Source: Steromphala cineraria (Eukaryota; Mollusca; Gastropoda; Trochida; Trochidae). Taken from it: a stretch of DNA of 64,000 nt. The translations under genes were made by a program, and so were the position numbers. Each line of letters starts with the position of its first letter. Position 1 is the stretch's first letter. The DNA is taken from positions 59,657,227 through 59,721,226 of the forward strand of contig OU744732.1 of the NCBI GenBank assembly GCA_916613615.1, written 5' to 3'. The notes under the pieces are model-generated. The model saw nothing but the letters and a program-made list of their open reading frames with translations. It made no database searches and was not told the origin of the DNA. Of this stretch, positions 48,001-60,240 are shown in pieces.

Positions 48001-48490
48001 TACACAAAGTTTCAGCTTTCTAGGCCTCATGGTTCTGGAGAAGAAGATGAAAAAGGTTTTTAGAACGTGGCCCCTGTGGCCCTTATTAAGGGTCACAGGG
48101 CCACCAAAGCTACAATTTATAATCCTCACTAGTCAAGGGGTCTGTACACAAAGTTTCAGCTTTCTAGGCCTCATGGTTCTGGAGAAGAAGATGAAAATAG
48201 GTTTTTAGGGCATGGCCCCTGTGGCCCTTATTAGGGGTCACAGGGCCACCAAAGCTACAATTTTTAATCCTCACTAGTCAAGGAGTCTGTACACAAAGTT
48301 TTAGGTTTCTAGGCCTCATAGTTCTGGAGAAGAAGATGAAAATAGGTTTTAAGGGCGTGGCCCCTGTGGCCCTTATTAGGGGTCACAGGGCCACCAAAGC
48401 TACAATTTTTAATCCTCACTAGTCAAGGAGTCTGTAAACAAAGTTTTAGATTTCTAGGCCTTATGGTTCTGGAGAAGAAGTCGAAATTCC
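45050..48490 (+). repeat. Tandem array of 24 units of about 145 bp
   Basis: The landmark CTACAATTTATAATCC (with variants) recurs from 45061 to 48402, an average of 145 bp. Units fall into subtypes, for example GGAGAAGAAGATGAAAA, GGGGACGAAGA(T/A)CAAAAT and AGGGAAGAAGATCAAAA. The AGGGAAGAAGATC subtype recurs at about 45570, 46729 and 47743, so blocks of 8 (1159 bp) and 7 (1014 bp) units have been amplified together. Confidence 0.95.
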
Positions 48491-48500
48491 ACAAAGTTTA

Positions 48501-48567
48501 CGGACGGATGGACGGACGGATGGACGGATGGACGGATGGACGGATGGACGGACGGACGGACGGACGC
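48501..48567 (+). repeat. (GGAC)n/(GGAT)n microsatellite
   Basis: Tetranucleotide tract between the last core unit and the right terminus of the pearl-like element. Confidence 0.95.
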
Positions 48568-49603
48568 CGGACACCATGCCATGCCATAAGCCCATCGGGC
48601 CTTACAGGCCAGATGAGCTAAAAATGTAATGATATTACGTAAAAGATGCTTTCTCCATCATGTTTCCATATTTATTTTGATTATTTAGATAAACTCAGAT
48701 GTTTCCGAAATCGAAATAAACCATGAAACAACATGTGAATTTAATGTCATGTTGTTATTATAAAAAAACATATCTATGTGTATCATTTAGCATGTTTATT
48801 AATTCAAACACTTTTAAGTTTCTCAAAAGCTCAATTATTTGCTTTGCTGTAAATAGGTGGGAAATGTATTTATCACTTTCTAATGTTAATGTGACTGTAT
48901 GATATTGTCAATATCTGTCATTTTATAAAGGTACTGCCTGTCCTTGCGATGCAAATCATCAGTCATCATACATGTATAAAAACTCAATCCAACGTTATGC
49001 GTCTTGCTCAAATTCCTTCTGCATAACGCCATACTGTAAAGCCAGCAGTGAACTGCTTTGTTTATTTGTTTGAACGTATTTTCGAACCATTAGCAAAAAC
49101 AGAATAAACGGAATAAATCAATTATTTTTCTCTCATTATGTATCAGCAATTACTTCTCTCAAAATAGTCATGGATGTGTCTACAAAATCATTAATTGAAC
49201 AAAATTTATTTTAAACAATGAATAGGAAATGTCAATGCCTGTACCAGTAAAATATAAGAGCCATTTTTTGGTTCAATGGTTTTCATACCCTCGATCACAT
49301 CTTATTGTGTATTTCTTTAAAAATCAATCTAATGTTTTCCAATGATAAACATGATAAGCAAATGTGACTCCAGCCATCAATTGTGTAACTTTTTAAAATA
49401 CGATTATTTGTATAGCTCTTCCATTTCAAACTTAAATTGACATGGCATAAATGATTTGTGTCAAACGCATGTTATGGCACATTTCAACCAGATAAAGTCA
49501 AGTTCAATCCTCAGTTCAGGATCAGTTTAAACTGCAATGAGATGTTTTAAACTCTTTATCAAACGCCACTACTGTTGCCTATTGCTCTTGAGTGTTCTTC
49601 ATG

Positions 49604-49755
49604 TCAAGGCAGATACAGGAAATCTAATGTCCCACTTCTGTCAAACGACTGCCTTTCCATGCTAACTTTTAATTTCCTCACATGATAATCGATGAATAGA
49701 TGTCTGTTGAGATCGATAACCGTATGTTTACCAACCTTAATGACTGTTTGTCTGT
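49604..49755 (-). pseudogene. Block B, exon-like relic
   Basis: An acceptor-like CTCTGCAG is followed by a 152-nt open frame with core KHTVIDLNRH...VRKLKVSM, ending TGA. The paralogue at 61940-62091 has the same length, acceptor and stop. I count about seven replacement against one silent difference between them, so protein-level constraint is not evident. It is a relative of block B2. Confidence 0.4.
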
Positions 49756-50761
49756 CTGCAGAGTTGTGCTCATCGTTTACTCAGGTTCAACTGAATACTA
49801 CATGTGCTGCCAATTTTCCCCAACCCTGGAATCTATCAGACTTAATACATATCATTCATGTGTACTTCTATAGACTACAGATCATTTAATAAACACAGAT
49901 GGGGTGTGAAAGGCAGTCATATCAAACGTTTCTTAGATATGTAAGTATAAATAGAATATCATCTGTTCTAGGGTCAGAAGTGCTTCACTCACTGGCACAT
50001 ACATCACTGATGTTTCTTTCATGTTATCTGTCTGATTTCCGTTATTTGCCCTGTGGAATTGCTCCATCAACGATCACACAACTGGTACAACCATGGCATA
50101 CTCTCCACATTCAGCCTTTAATTACAGAAGATTAGTTGAATCTGTGTGTTTACGAACCTTCCCAACAGTACTAATTACAGAAAGGTTCAATGTATAGTTG
50201 AACATCAATGTTTACTGCCTTGATTGAGAAAGCTTGAGGCAAAAGATCTACTTTTGGGTGTATGAAATTTTTGGAAGAATATCTCATCTTGTTAGAAATG
50301 CTATTTATCAACCCTTATGATATTTTGTCTAGATGGAATAGGAAGTTGACTTTATGAATTTAATATCTATGATTACATACATTCATTAATGTTTTAACAG
50401 AAAAATTTGTATATTCTCTTCATATAATGAAGTTTTAAACTAACTAAGTAAAATAAAAATAGCAATTTTCCAAAACTGTTACTTTTAAAAAGGTTATTAT
50501 AACAAAATTAGGCTTTTTTTTAAATACGCAATAGCAAACAAGAAAATGTTTAGAAATCTTAATCTTTAGTTTATAGAAATATTGCACAGGAAACTTTGTT
50601 CACTGTATTTTATGCTATGTGAAAGTGGTCGAAATAATCCAGTTAATCAGATGAGAAAAACTCAGATGAGACTCTTCTCAATAAAAGTGATATCTGGGTT
50701 TGAAATATTCTTTGACGTGTGTATCTACCAAATTACAAACTTAAATTAATATTACTTTTTG

Positions 50762-50880
50762 AATTAGCTCTCATGTGTTGCACTGTCTGGAGTGAAATTG
50801 ACCATGCCTAATGTCAGACAGACCTATCTCACATATCATTGCACAACATCCTTAGAGAAAGTCTGAACGGCTATGCCACT
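50762..50880 (-). pseudogene. Block A, decayed relative of exon A1
   Basis: Aligns with 11579-11700 (WHSRSDFL... reads like WQSNPDFL...) but has a TAA after eight codons, a 1-nt deletion before GCATGG and no donor at the expected place. The 90-residue frame on the other strand is incidental. Confidence 0.6.
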
Positions 50881-51831
50881 TTACATTTAAATGTCTTGAC
50901 TCTGGAGAAGTTAACTTACTGCGTTACAAACGAAATAAATTTAGATCGACACTTCCATACTTGCTATTTTGTCAATCTAGCATCCACCAGTATGAGACGT
51001 CGTCCTGATGAAATATCGTTGGCAAATAAGGAAACCGTGAATCGATTAATCATATTCAGCATCAGTTCCTCATCGCGCAATCATGGGATGTATGGAAGAA
51101 ACATATGGTAGCTTATGATCTATTCTCAATCACAATGTGTCGACTGATGCATTTTAACCACCCTTAACTCGATTTTGTAATTGATAAGAAAATATCAGAT
51201 GATAATATTTCGGTTGTATGTGTATGAAATGGTTTTGGTTTAATGATTAAAAATATTAATTATTTTCATCATTGTTTTAATATCAATTACATGTAAACAT
51301 CTAAATCAATTGGTTGTAAAAGAATATATCACAGAAAATAAATGAAACAAAACACTTCAAAGAACATCTAGGTTTTGATTGGTAGGAACGAACTCGATTA
51401 CACTCATCAATTTGAACTTCCAATTTTCTTCCTAAATGATCAAAGAATAAAATTAAGGTTCACTGACAATACTTAAAATGCATGTATGATTAATATATTT
51501 TCCATATAGAACTTAATAAAAGGTTAATTGCTTGTCAGATTCTGAATTGAGTGTTTGAAATATATTTTTAACGCTTCTGGAGAAAAAAATTGATAGAAAT
51601 TATTCCTTAATTTCGTTCAATCTCAATTGAGCAGTCAGCAATGTACCAGGGAAGTAAGCGGAATTGATGTTTTCTGCATGAAGTTGACGTTTTGTACAAG
51701 GGTGTCACATGAAATACTGTGCAATGCAAACAATACAATACAAATTTGTTGTAAACAAAATTAATATTTTAATTAGATGATTGATAATAATTTTTAAAAA
51801 CATCATTTGGAAATTGATAGATATATGTAGG

Positions 51832-51940
51832 ACTCAAATTCATGGCAGGCCTCAAATCCGTGGCGGATATCCAAATCCATGGCGGATTTTCAAATGCATG
51901 GAAAATTGCCGTACCTATCAAAAGCTGTGGCGGATTTTGA
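51832..51940 (+). repeat. Short minisatellite CAAATCCATGGCGGAT
   Basis: Four to five imperfect copies of a 16-20-bp unit, with CAAATCC(A/G)TGGCGGAT the clearest. Confidence 0.6.
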
Positions 51941-52103
51941 ATTGACTGTGATTAGACATTTTTAGAATTGAGTTACCAATATTAAATTTATGTGTTTTCC
52001 TACATGTACTTAACTGTTTTCTAGGCCAAAATCTGCAATTGGTAAATAAGTAATGCAATCGGGACAACAATATGTTCGCCACTACATTAATATCTTTAGG
52101 AAA

Positions 52104-52366
52104 TTAGCCCTTGGATTCTCGTTAGACTGACTTTTTTAGCAGTTAGATATTCGTTGACTATCTTTTTTTAACCCTTGGATCCGTATCGACAATGTTTTAG
52201 GGTTAGTTTGTCTAGTGTAAGGGTCGGTAACGTATATTGGAGATAAAGTCGCGAACGTATTGTACAGTGAACCTATAACGCTAACCCTAACCCTAACCGT
52301 TAAGAAATCCCTTAATAAGAATCCAAGGGCTAAAGTAGATATTTAGTATGAATCCAAGGGCTAAAG
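52104..52366. repeat. Foldback with TTAGCCCTTGGATTC ends
   Basis: TTAGCCCTTGGATTCTC (52104) and ACCCTTGGATCC (52170) face two inverted copies AGAATCCAAGGGCTAAAG (52318 and 52349). The loop contains a short telomere-like CTAACCCTAACCCTAACC run (52280). Non-coding. Confidence 0.55.
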
Positions 52367-53114
52367 AAGATAGTTTCAGCAAATTTATGACTATAGAAGA
52401 CAGTTGCAATGCGTTCGAAGGCTACAATGGAGAGCTGATATTTTTCCAAGGCTTAAATAGACAGTATGACGGAAATGAGTAACATAGAGCAATTGGTATT
52501 ATATGCTATCTCGGACGTGAAAAGCGGCTGAATTCTTTTCTCTCTGTTGGAAAATATCTTGCCGTCCCAATGAAAAGCAGTTCACCTTAATTCTACATAA
52601 ACTATGACAGATAAACCTTTAAACTTTAGGAATCACCCAGTTAGTTGTGATTTTTTTTAAACAAACTTTTGTGCAATTTTTTCGAAACTATAGGACTGTT
52701 AGGCGCTTTTGATGTTGATGACTGAGATATGAATACCAAATAAACACTTCAAACCTTCCTATTGTCACTAAACATCGACGATTTGCTTAAAACAGATACT
52801 TTCTTGCAACAGTTGATACATCTCAATCATATGATACTGTTTACAAAGATTGCCAAATGTTAGCCAAAAAACTAACAATGAGGCGGTTTTAAAACGTTAA
52901 CGAAAATGTGCTCAATAAGTTACATTTTTCATGGTGATAAGTGTTCATATTCCTCTCGTTAAAGTGACTAATTTATAAGCAAATAGTTGATTTGTTTTAG
53001 AGTGTGAAGCAGTTGTATCAAAGTGCAACTCAGTGTTACTTTGACTGAGATCTTATTTTCATTCACAAACACAAAGTAACTTAAGGAGGAAATACTGAAC
53101 AGTCTTCACATTAC

Positions 53115-53170
53115 GTTGTTCTGTCACAAGTTACTGCAATTCCTTGTTGGCCATCAGTACATTCACAAGA
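53115..53170 (-). pseudogene. Block C', relative of 8511-8566 with lost acceptor
   Basis: Same 56-nt length and open frame (SCECTDGQQGIAVTCDRT), with the donor GTAATG kept, but CAG at the acceptor has become TCG. The wider homology runs from about 53080 to 53290. Confidence 0.45.
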
Positions 53171-53638
53171 CGAATGAGGTTATTCTAGCATGAAATTAAG
53201 TTCCTCAAAATGGAAAACGCGGAGACCCATATGTTGTCCATATGGTCAGAACAAGTCCGAAATGTAGGCCATTCTGTCAGCGTTTTGTTTTGTTTGGTAG
53301 TAAGAAAATCTAAAAGTGATTGTTCTTGCTTTTGCGCAGATGCCAACCCATCTGAACAAAATTGAACCTGATCAAATTTTATATATTCAGCATCATTACA
53401 AACAGCTGAAAAACAAAAGTTTGTTTCGTTACTTAGTGCAAAACGGATTCAGCATTGTTGTTAGGAGTGGTACTAGCTAGTATTCTAGTGCCCGACAGGA
53501 TTGATAATATTGTGGCCAGATCAAAATAAAGTCTGACTCAAGAACGATTCCTGGTCATAAGTAAGGTTTACATGAAAAAAATGAGAAGATGTGAATTGGT
53601 GCAAGGGAAACAGCATTGTATATTAAGAGTTGATACTT

Positions 53639-54012
53639 GTATGCTGCCATTCTCTTCCCACAGAGGCAGATCAAGGCATGTTGATTTTGCCTCTGTTATA
53701 TTACGACGAGTTTGTGGGATAGAATGGGAGCTCGAGATGCCTGATTGGAGGCAATCATAATTATTTGTGCAATCAGCGACGCTGTTCTTAAATCATTATT
53801 TTGGCTTATGAAACAAGGCAAAGGCATTGTGATATGAGCCACCTTTTTTATGCGAGAAGCCTTGTCATTTGATAAAGAAATTAAAATGTATTGAGATGAA
53901 AGTTTTTTTCCGCCAGGGGAAGCTGCCGTAACCCTCGGATTTTGGCGTAATAGAACAGAGGCTAAATCAACATGACTTGATCTGCCTCTGTGGGGAGAGA
54001 ATGGTATGCTAC
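53639..54012. mobile_element. 374-bp MITE with about 70-bp inverted ends
   Basis: ATGCTGCCATTCTCTTCCC then CACAGAGGCAGATCAAG (53641-53675) is mirrored near 53945-54012 over about 70 bp with few mismatches. The 62-residue plus frame (53572-53760) lies mostly in the left arm and is not a gene. Confidence 0.75.
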
Positions 54013-54541
54013 AGGAATATATTTTAAACAGAACGATGCAACACTTGGTTCTAAAATGTAAAAGCTCAAATATCTTAACTGTCTTGGGAAAGTGCTGTTT
54101 CTAAACCCTTAAAACACGTTACAATTGAAGAAACTTTGCAGAAAGAAGAAAATTGTTACTTTCGAATTTTGATTCAACGTTTCTCTTCAAAAATGGTTCC
54201 AACATTTCTCATATCTGCCTTTAAATAAGTAATGTAAATATGAGCTATTTATCAATAGATGACTTAGATCTGTATCTCTTACTACTTGATCACATACATT
54301 GAATCTTAAACCAAGGCGACCTTAAAAATCAAAATATCATTCCTATGAGTCCTAATGACCTCGGTGCCTTGATTTTTCTCCTTGTCAGCTTATACGCAGG
54401 TAGCTGGAGGGGAAATTGCACATTCTAACTGGTATTAAAGCGAGAAATGGTAATTCCAACAATGGAGAGAGGAGCTTAGAATTCAAAATCACGAAATGCT
54501 TATCTTATCGATTTCTGCTTTAAATTGGAACCTTGTCTTCA

Positions 54542-54871
54542 AGGGGCAGTAGCACGTTTTTTGATAATTTTATATTTTAAATTTTCCACTGATAATTGTA
54601 AGTTAATGCTTAATGAACAGTGTCAAAAATTTAATTACACACGCCAATCATTCATTCAAATAGTCAGAGGTCATAGTATGAAGATTCACATCAAATCCAT
54701 TTAATACATTTGATGTAAGAAGAAGGGAATCGCATGGCTTAACTTGACGTTTTATTTTTGAATTATTACTGCTCTTTTTAGTTTAAGTACATTGTCTTTG
54801 AATTGGAACCATTAATATTTCATTTCCCTGACATTGCCTTCTATTCCCCGAAAAAACGTGCTACTGCCCCT
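54542..54871. mobile_element. 330-bp MITE, AGGGGCAGTAGCAC family
   Basis: Starts AGGGGCAGTAGCACGTTTTT and ends AAAAAACGTGCTACTGCCCCT, a 20-bp inverted repeat with a single mismatch. The flanks are TTCA and TAAG rather than clean TTAA, so the target duplication is decayed here. The interior matches 58105-58403. Confidence 0.75.
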
Positions 54872-55550
54872 TAAGTCTTGCTGATATTTGAAATTGCCGC
54901 TCAACAATTTATTCTTAATATCATTACAATTAATATTTTTTTTAATGAATGTGGAACTTGAACGTTTAAATGTGGTTGTCATAAGCATGCATCTTTTTTT
55001 GAATACTTCATGTTTATTCGAATCTCCTTTTTCTCTATAAAGTTTGAATTTCATTTAAATAATTGACATGTGTCTGGTTTTCTAGATAGAGTTTAAAAAT
55101 ATTTCAGTGAAAAATATTATATGTGTAACCTTTTTAAAGAATGAATTCACATTTTAGATCCATTATAAGCAAATACTCGAATTATTTGTTTATTTCCTTT
55201 AAGTAGACGTAGGACATCTGCACATGGTATCACATCATTACAGAATAAACAAAGAGAATAAACATGGCAATACAATTCATGAATTCCTTCTTCGAACGTG
55301 GCAGCAAGATAGAGGTTATATTTATTTATTGAAGAGTTAACAAAATACTCTTGAAGTATTCACTGGTTTCTTAAGAGTTCTGTAAGCGTTACAAACAATT
55401 TTCAATATTACCACTCTTACATATTGTGCATATCCTTTGTTTCCAAGGAACATTAAGATCAGCAAATAATCCTACATTTGTAATCATCGTTTATTTCCAG
55501 CATTTCGGACTGTTTTTATCTCATTATTGCCTGGATGAACACTCACATCT

Positions 55551-55664
55551 GATGTAGCTTTCATTGTTTGCACTGTCTGGAATGAAACTGACCATGCAAT
55601 GTATCAGGTTTTGGGTATCCCACTTATCACTGGAGCGGTCTGAGAGAATGTCTCAAGTGCCATG
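55551..55664 (-). pseudogene. Block A2', decayed relative of exon A1
   Basis: Retains the GTGAGTG donor after CATCAGAT and the same length around GCATGG, but has an in-frame TGA (after ...PKT). Sister of 23838-23950. Confidence 0.6.
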
Positions 55665-55792
55665 ATAATTAGGAAGTTAACTGTGAATACACTGTAAGGA
55701 CATCTGGTGTTATAATCACCATCACATAAGATATTTCTATATAAAATATTTATAAAAAGATTTTTAAAAAACAATCATCACAACTTTGAAAC

Positions 55793-56244
55793 ATAAGATA
55801 AATTATAATGCTGAGGAATATATGGATGACAACTTCTTTGTTCATTGTATGCGACGTTTCGACACAGATTCTTGTGTCGTTCTCAAGCAGAGGAAGAGTA
55901 ATGAGCTATATATAAGTAAATAATACAATGCACAGTGACAACAACTTAATGAAGAGAGTAAATGTAATTAAACAGGGATGAGTGGTAGGAAACCAGTAAT
56001 GTACACTGCAGTGCGTTACATTTAATTGATAGAGGCCAGCGATTGTTGTTGTCACTGTGCATTGTATTATTTACTTATATATATCCCCCTAGCTCATTAC
56101 TCTTCCTCTGCTTGAGAACGACACAAGAATCTGTGTCGAAACGTCGCATACAATGAACAAAGAAGTTGTCATCCATATAATCCTCAGCATTATTGTCATC
56201 CCAACTTCTAAAATGCCTCTCAAAGAAGTTATAAGATAAATTAT
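55793..56244. mobile_element. Foldback insertion with 14-bp target duplication
   Basis: ATAAGATAAATTAT flanks the insertion at 55793-55806 and 56231-56244 and occurs once in spirit in the uninterrupted copy 1. Inside, arms of about 140-150 bp (55805-55945 and 56045-56194) are inverted and about 95% identical around a 100-bp loop. Each arm holds GAGAACGACACAAGAATCTG then TGTCGAAACGTCG, a stem followed by GAAACGTCG, reminiscent of the hammerhead-like termini of Penelope-like elements. The 68-residue minus frame is incidental. Confidence 0.65.
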
Positions 56245-57399
56245 CTTGAATTTGTTCAACAAAACTGGTGATAACGATCATTTATTGACTTCATAGCAAA
56301 CTCAGTTACTATATGATTTTGAAGTTAGAAAGGAATTCAAATGGAGCAGATATTGCAGCAGAAATCATATTCGATCACAGATCCATTGGTGGCTTATATA
56401 AAATCGCAAAGTTTGGTCACTAGCTTGTTAGTGTATGTACAAATATCTTGTCATTTGTGTCTATTTTGGACGAAATGATTTTGCATCACCAATTCAGTTA
56501 AATAACAAATGTTTGATTTTTATATTGTAAGATCGCCTGGTCTCCGAAGCAAACCTTTGAATGATGGAATACATAGAAGTTGTCATATTTGAAATTCAGA
56601 AAAAAATTAGCTTTTGACTTGTGTTTAATGCTGATCACTTGTGACGGATTTTGAGAAAAACAATCCAATAGTGTTTTCAAAATATAACCTCTTCTCTCTT
56701 CAATGAGCTGCCCGAACTGGTTGTTTAACTAGTTATTGTTAGGTATGTCATTAGAAGATATGAATCTTAACGTCTTAAGTTATATTACGATACCATTTTA
56801 TGATTATCAATTTCATGAAGCCTTCAAGACATACCTCATTACGCGATATTTTCACTATGACATGCAGTTAAGTGAACAATATTTTTGTATACAACAGCAA
56901 CTATCAAAATTGAAATCGGACGAAATATTTGTTGCTTCCTTTGGCATTTTAATAACATGTCGGTGAAACATATTATATATAAGTAGAAGATTTGTTTTGC
57001 CATTAGTAAAGGGGTTAACAGAGATTGATGAATCTTTGCGTTCGACTTTAATGTCGATTATTCCACTGCAAACAAATTAACTTGGTTCAATTTGATCATG
57101 CCAATTACAAGCATTTGAATATATCTGTCATGTATCAGAACATTTAATAAAGATTCAAATGAAGACAAATGTTTTTTTTATAGTAGCTCTTTTCAACAGT
57201 TTTATATTGGATGCTGTTGGCACAAACTAATGTATGTATGTTAAGGGTTAAAGCTTACATGTATTTCTATGTTATTTTGTGTATCGTCAATTCACAACCC
57301 ATTACCCTATAGGCAAAACCCTTTATAAACATCTTCACTGAGGTTTTGCAATATCATAGACATGTCCAAGTTAGGACATTTATAAAAATCAATCGTTTC

Positions 57400-57660
57400 T
57401 AATTATGTCAACTATGTGGAACATGATGTCAATCATGTCCATATGAGTTCAGTCCCATGTCAACATTCAACTTCCTCACACCAACATTAATGGATGGATG
57501 CCTGTAGGAGACTTTTACCGTATGTTGAAGAAAACTTCCAGGACATTCTTTCACTAAACTGTCATCTCTGTGCAAATGTGTTTTCTCATGGAATCAATAT
57601 TCTTGTTGAGAAACAAGTACCCACACAAAGTCATTGATAAAAACCATGACCATCATCACA
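57400..57660 (-). pseudogene. Block B2', decayed relative of 24528-24809
   Basis: Aligns through CATGAGAAAA, CCTGGAAGTTTT, CATACGGTAAAAGTC and TTGAATGTTGACATGGG. The frame is broken by a TGA after GAATAT and by a 5-nt deletion after AACTCATAT. Confidence 0.65.
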
Positions 57661-58104
57661 CAGATTGCATATTAGTTATTCAATTACTGTTATGATTTTA
57701 TTATTCACTCTTTGTAAACCGCTTTGTGAAATTAAGGACGACAAAACAGATTTATTGAATGTCATTGGTAAACTTGATGGCGAATTAGTCACAAACAGAA
57801 TAAAAAAGTCTATGGTAGGAACTATAAGAATGTATGACATAATATTGTTTGAGACATGAAAAAATCGAATCTCGCAATGGAGGTGGCCCGAGAAAGTACA
57901 CGAATCTGTACTATCCAAGATAGTGTGATCCTAAATACAACTTCGTTACATGAAAAAAGGTTGTTCATGAAAAGCTTTTGCTAAACATAGAACAATTGAT
58001 AATGAACATCTGAATTTTCTTTTCAGCAAGCAAAGTCTTGACTATTAGCATCTTCATAGCATACTAAGCCAGCTTTTATAAGCATAATAAGCGATAAATA
58101 CTTG

Positions 58105-58403
58105 TAAGTAAATGCTAAATGTATCATAATGACAGTGTCAACAATCTCATTACACAAGCCAATCAACCTTAGTCAGAGGACAAAGTACGAAAATTCACAT
58201 AAAATCCACTGGCGGCCATTTTCTGTGAACACCTTTAAGTCATTTTGTGTAAGAAACAGGAGTCGCATGGCTAAACCTTACGTTATATAGTTGAATTATT
58301 ACTGCTTCATTTAGTTTAAATACATTGTCTTTCAATTGGAACCCTTTATTTTCATTTTCCTGACATCACCTTATATTCCCAAAAAAAACGTGCTACTGCC
58401 CCT
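58105..58403. mobile_element. Left-truncated MITE, AGGGGCAGTAGCAC family
   Basis: Collinear with 54595-54871 and ends AACGTGCTACTGCCCCT followed by TTAA (58404-58407). The left inverted end is missing. Absent at the equivalent point of copy 1 (about 25240). Confidence 0.7.
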
Positions 58404-58872
58404 TTAATGTATAAGAATGAGAGTCTGTAATGTATGTCTTTGGCCCCTGAAAGTATAGTTCTTTTTATGCTTTTTTAATTCTTTTCATTTCTGACACTTG
58501 TGTTGCATTTACCCGGGATTATTTGTACTTTTGTACTGTTACTTTTTAAATATTGATTAAGTTTACGAACAGACTGATTTTTCTTATTCATCCCACAAAT
58601 ATGGTTACCTAGTGGTAATCTTTTACAAAATATTCGAATTTTCCTTTCAATTTCAAGACAGAACCAACGCAGAGAGATAAACAGCCACTGTAAGCCAAAA
58701 AGCACTGAAATGATTCTAAACAATCATCTAAGGCAAACGAATTACTAGTAAACAACACACCTACCAAGAGGTGTGAATGTCAAATACAAAGTAGTTAATG
58801 AACTTTGCAGTACTAACGTATAGTAGGGAGCTAATGGTATTAACTCTTGGCAGTTTGATATGGATGCTTCCA

Positions 58873-59073
58873 TTATGAATAGTAGATGAACAACACTAGC
58901 AGAAGCCAACAAAGCAGTAACAATGCTAATTGGTGTTGATTTACAGAAAGACTTGAAGGGTTAGAGCATGGGTTCCAAACACTAAGTGGAATGATTGATC
59001 GATGAAGGTGAAGTGCGTTTCTGTGCTGTATTCTTTTATGTGAATCATTTCTAGCAGGATTATCAGTTGACAT
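58873..59073 (-). CDS. C-terminal exon-like block with hydrophobic tail, copy 2
   Basis: Same frame and stop as 27216-27419: WNPCSNPSSLSVNQHQ, then LALLLLCWLLLVLFIYYS, then stop. ATG at 59073 may be incidental, because the copy-1 codon is CTG. The hydrophobic C-terminal tail preceded by small and polar residues suggests a GPI signal or tail anchor if it is translated. The excess of replacement differences between copies argues for a relic. Confidence 0.35.
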   Translation of the reverse strand: MSTDNPARNDSHKRIQHRNALHLHRSIIPLSVWNPCSNPSSLSVNQHQLALLLLCWLLLVLFIYYS

Positions 59074-59089
59074 TATCTAATAATTTCAC

Positions 59090-59955
59090 ACCCTGAAGTT
59101 TACACGTATTCTCGAACGTTGATTGGTCTGGGGCATGGTCATGTGATAGAAGTTTCATCGATTCATTTATCATTAACTAAAAAAAAAGCGTTCATACTTG
59201 TGTGAACGTCTTCGGGTTGTGTGCACATTCACCGGAACTACTTTAATTCTCCATCCATCATCAAATCGAATGTTATTTAATAAATCTTTAGTATATATTA
59301 CCAAAGAAACTTAAATCATATTTTATCAACCAATAAATATATTTTGATGTGAAAAACATTTATCTTATCATTTGCTTTAGATCAGTTGTAAGACTGAAAA
59401 AAGGGGTCTGATCGAACGGAACGAAATGCATTTAGCCTACAGTTGCTTGATGAATCTTACATGACAATCAAAATTGGGTACGGTATGGCGTAAAAAAGAC
59501 AACCTTATACTCACGATGTATACATAAGAGCTTAAAATGATAGAGCAGTTATGATAATTAAAATATCACTCAACCACAGATGTTTACATATTTTGACGAA
59601 GATACCCTTGCCAATGGCGACCAGCATGACACGACGTTATTGCATAAGGCGGATAACTCTGATCTCCCTTCCTTGCGTGAAGGGATTTTATCATAGTGTG
59701 CGCTTCATTTGACATATTTGTGCAGCGTGTTCTCTTAATCTACAGAACACAAACCAATATGATAAATATTCAGTTTCTTTCCAAATTCGGATTATTTTCT
59801 GTCGCAGTGTTACTTGTTCACTGGATCATCAGGGTTCGATCATATCGCTCCGCCGTTCCATTCCATATATGGTGCGAAATTATAAGAATTGAATTGAATC
59901 TTTCATTTTCCAGTGCAAACACACAAACTGACATTCAATTCTTAATTAAACATAT
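59090..59955. other. Segment present only in copy 2
   Basis: About 870 bp with no counterpart between 27420 and 27450 in copy 1. Either an insertion in copy 2 or a deletion in copy 1. The 115-residue plus frame at its right end (59696-60043) runs into conserved non-coding sequence, and I do not support it as a gene. Confidence 0.5.
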
Positions 59956-60240
59956 TAGAAATGGTTTTAACTGTTGTTTTCAGGCAACCAATCTTTTATT
60001 TTCACTCCTTCTAGAAAATGTTAATCAACGTGTTCTATTATGAAACTAAATGGACTTATGGTTTCTTGCTTGAAAATCGAAAGACCAAAGTTTAACTAAA
60101 TGCTATAATTGAAGACAATATAAAGCAAGACAAATTTCAGAAAACAATAAGAACTATGGTAAATTAGGTTTTTAAAGAAAGGACATTGCAAACTCATACG
60201 AATTCTGAAGGCTAAACCATGTCATTTCTTCATTATTGCT

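Larger units (their letters stand above)
44983..48620 (+). mobile_element. Large pearl-like element with 24 core units
   Basis: The left end has an AGAGCC-ATT-GGCTCT hairpin and TAGCTCATCAGGC; the right end has GCCAGATGAGCTA, its inverse with one mismatch. Between them are about 3.4 kb of tandem 145-bp units, then a (GGAC/GGAT)n tract and CGCCGGACACCATGCCATGCC. The architecture is the same as the 26.0-26.9 kb element read on its minus strand (core units, then GGAC tract, then terminal motif). No coding capacity. Likely a non-autonomous Helentron-like element. Confidence 0.8.
23760..50760. repeat. Segmental duplication, copy 1 (interrupted)
   Basis: Collinear with 55470-63700 in the same orientation over 23760-27718, 44050-44871 and 48635-50760. 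Copy 1 is interrupted by insertions at 26013-26889, 27719-44049 and 44872-48637, each absent from copy 2. After removing them, copy 1 is about 6 kb. Best-preserved stretches (for example 27490-27700 against 59985-60235, and 44055-44860 against 60241-61025) are visibly over 90% identical; others are more diverged. Confidence 0.9.

Noticed and set aside
44983..48620. Regularly spaced repeats suggestive of a CRISPR array
   Set aside because: Whole 145-bp units are tandem without unique spacers, and the genome is eukaryotic.
56736..56966. 76-residue plus-strand frame
   Set aside because: No counterpart frame in copy 1 and no recognisable motif.
59696..60043. 115-residue plus-strand frame
   Set aside because: It ends in sequence shared with copy 1, where the frame is not kept; no family resemblance.
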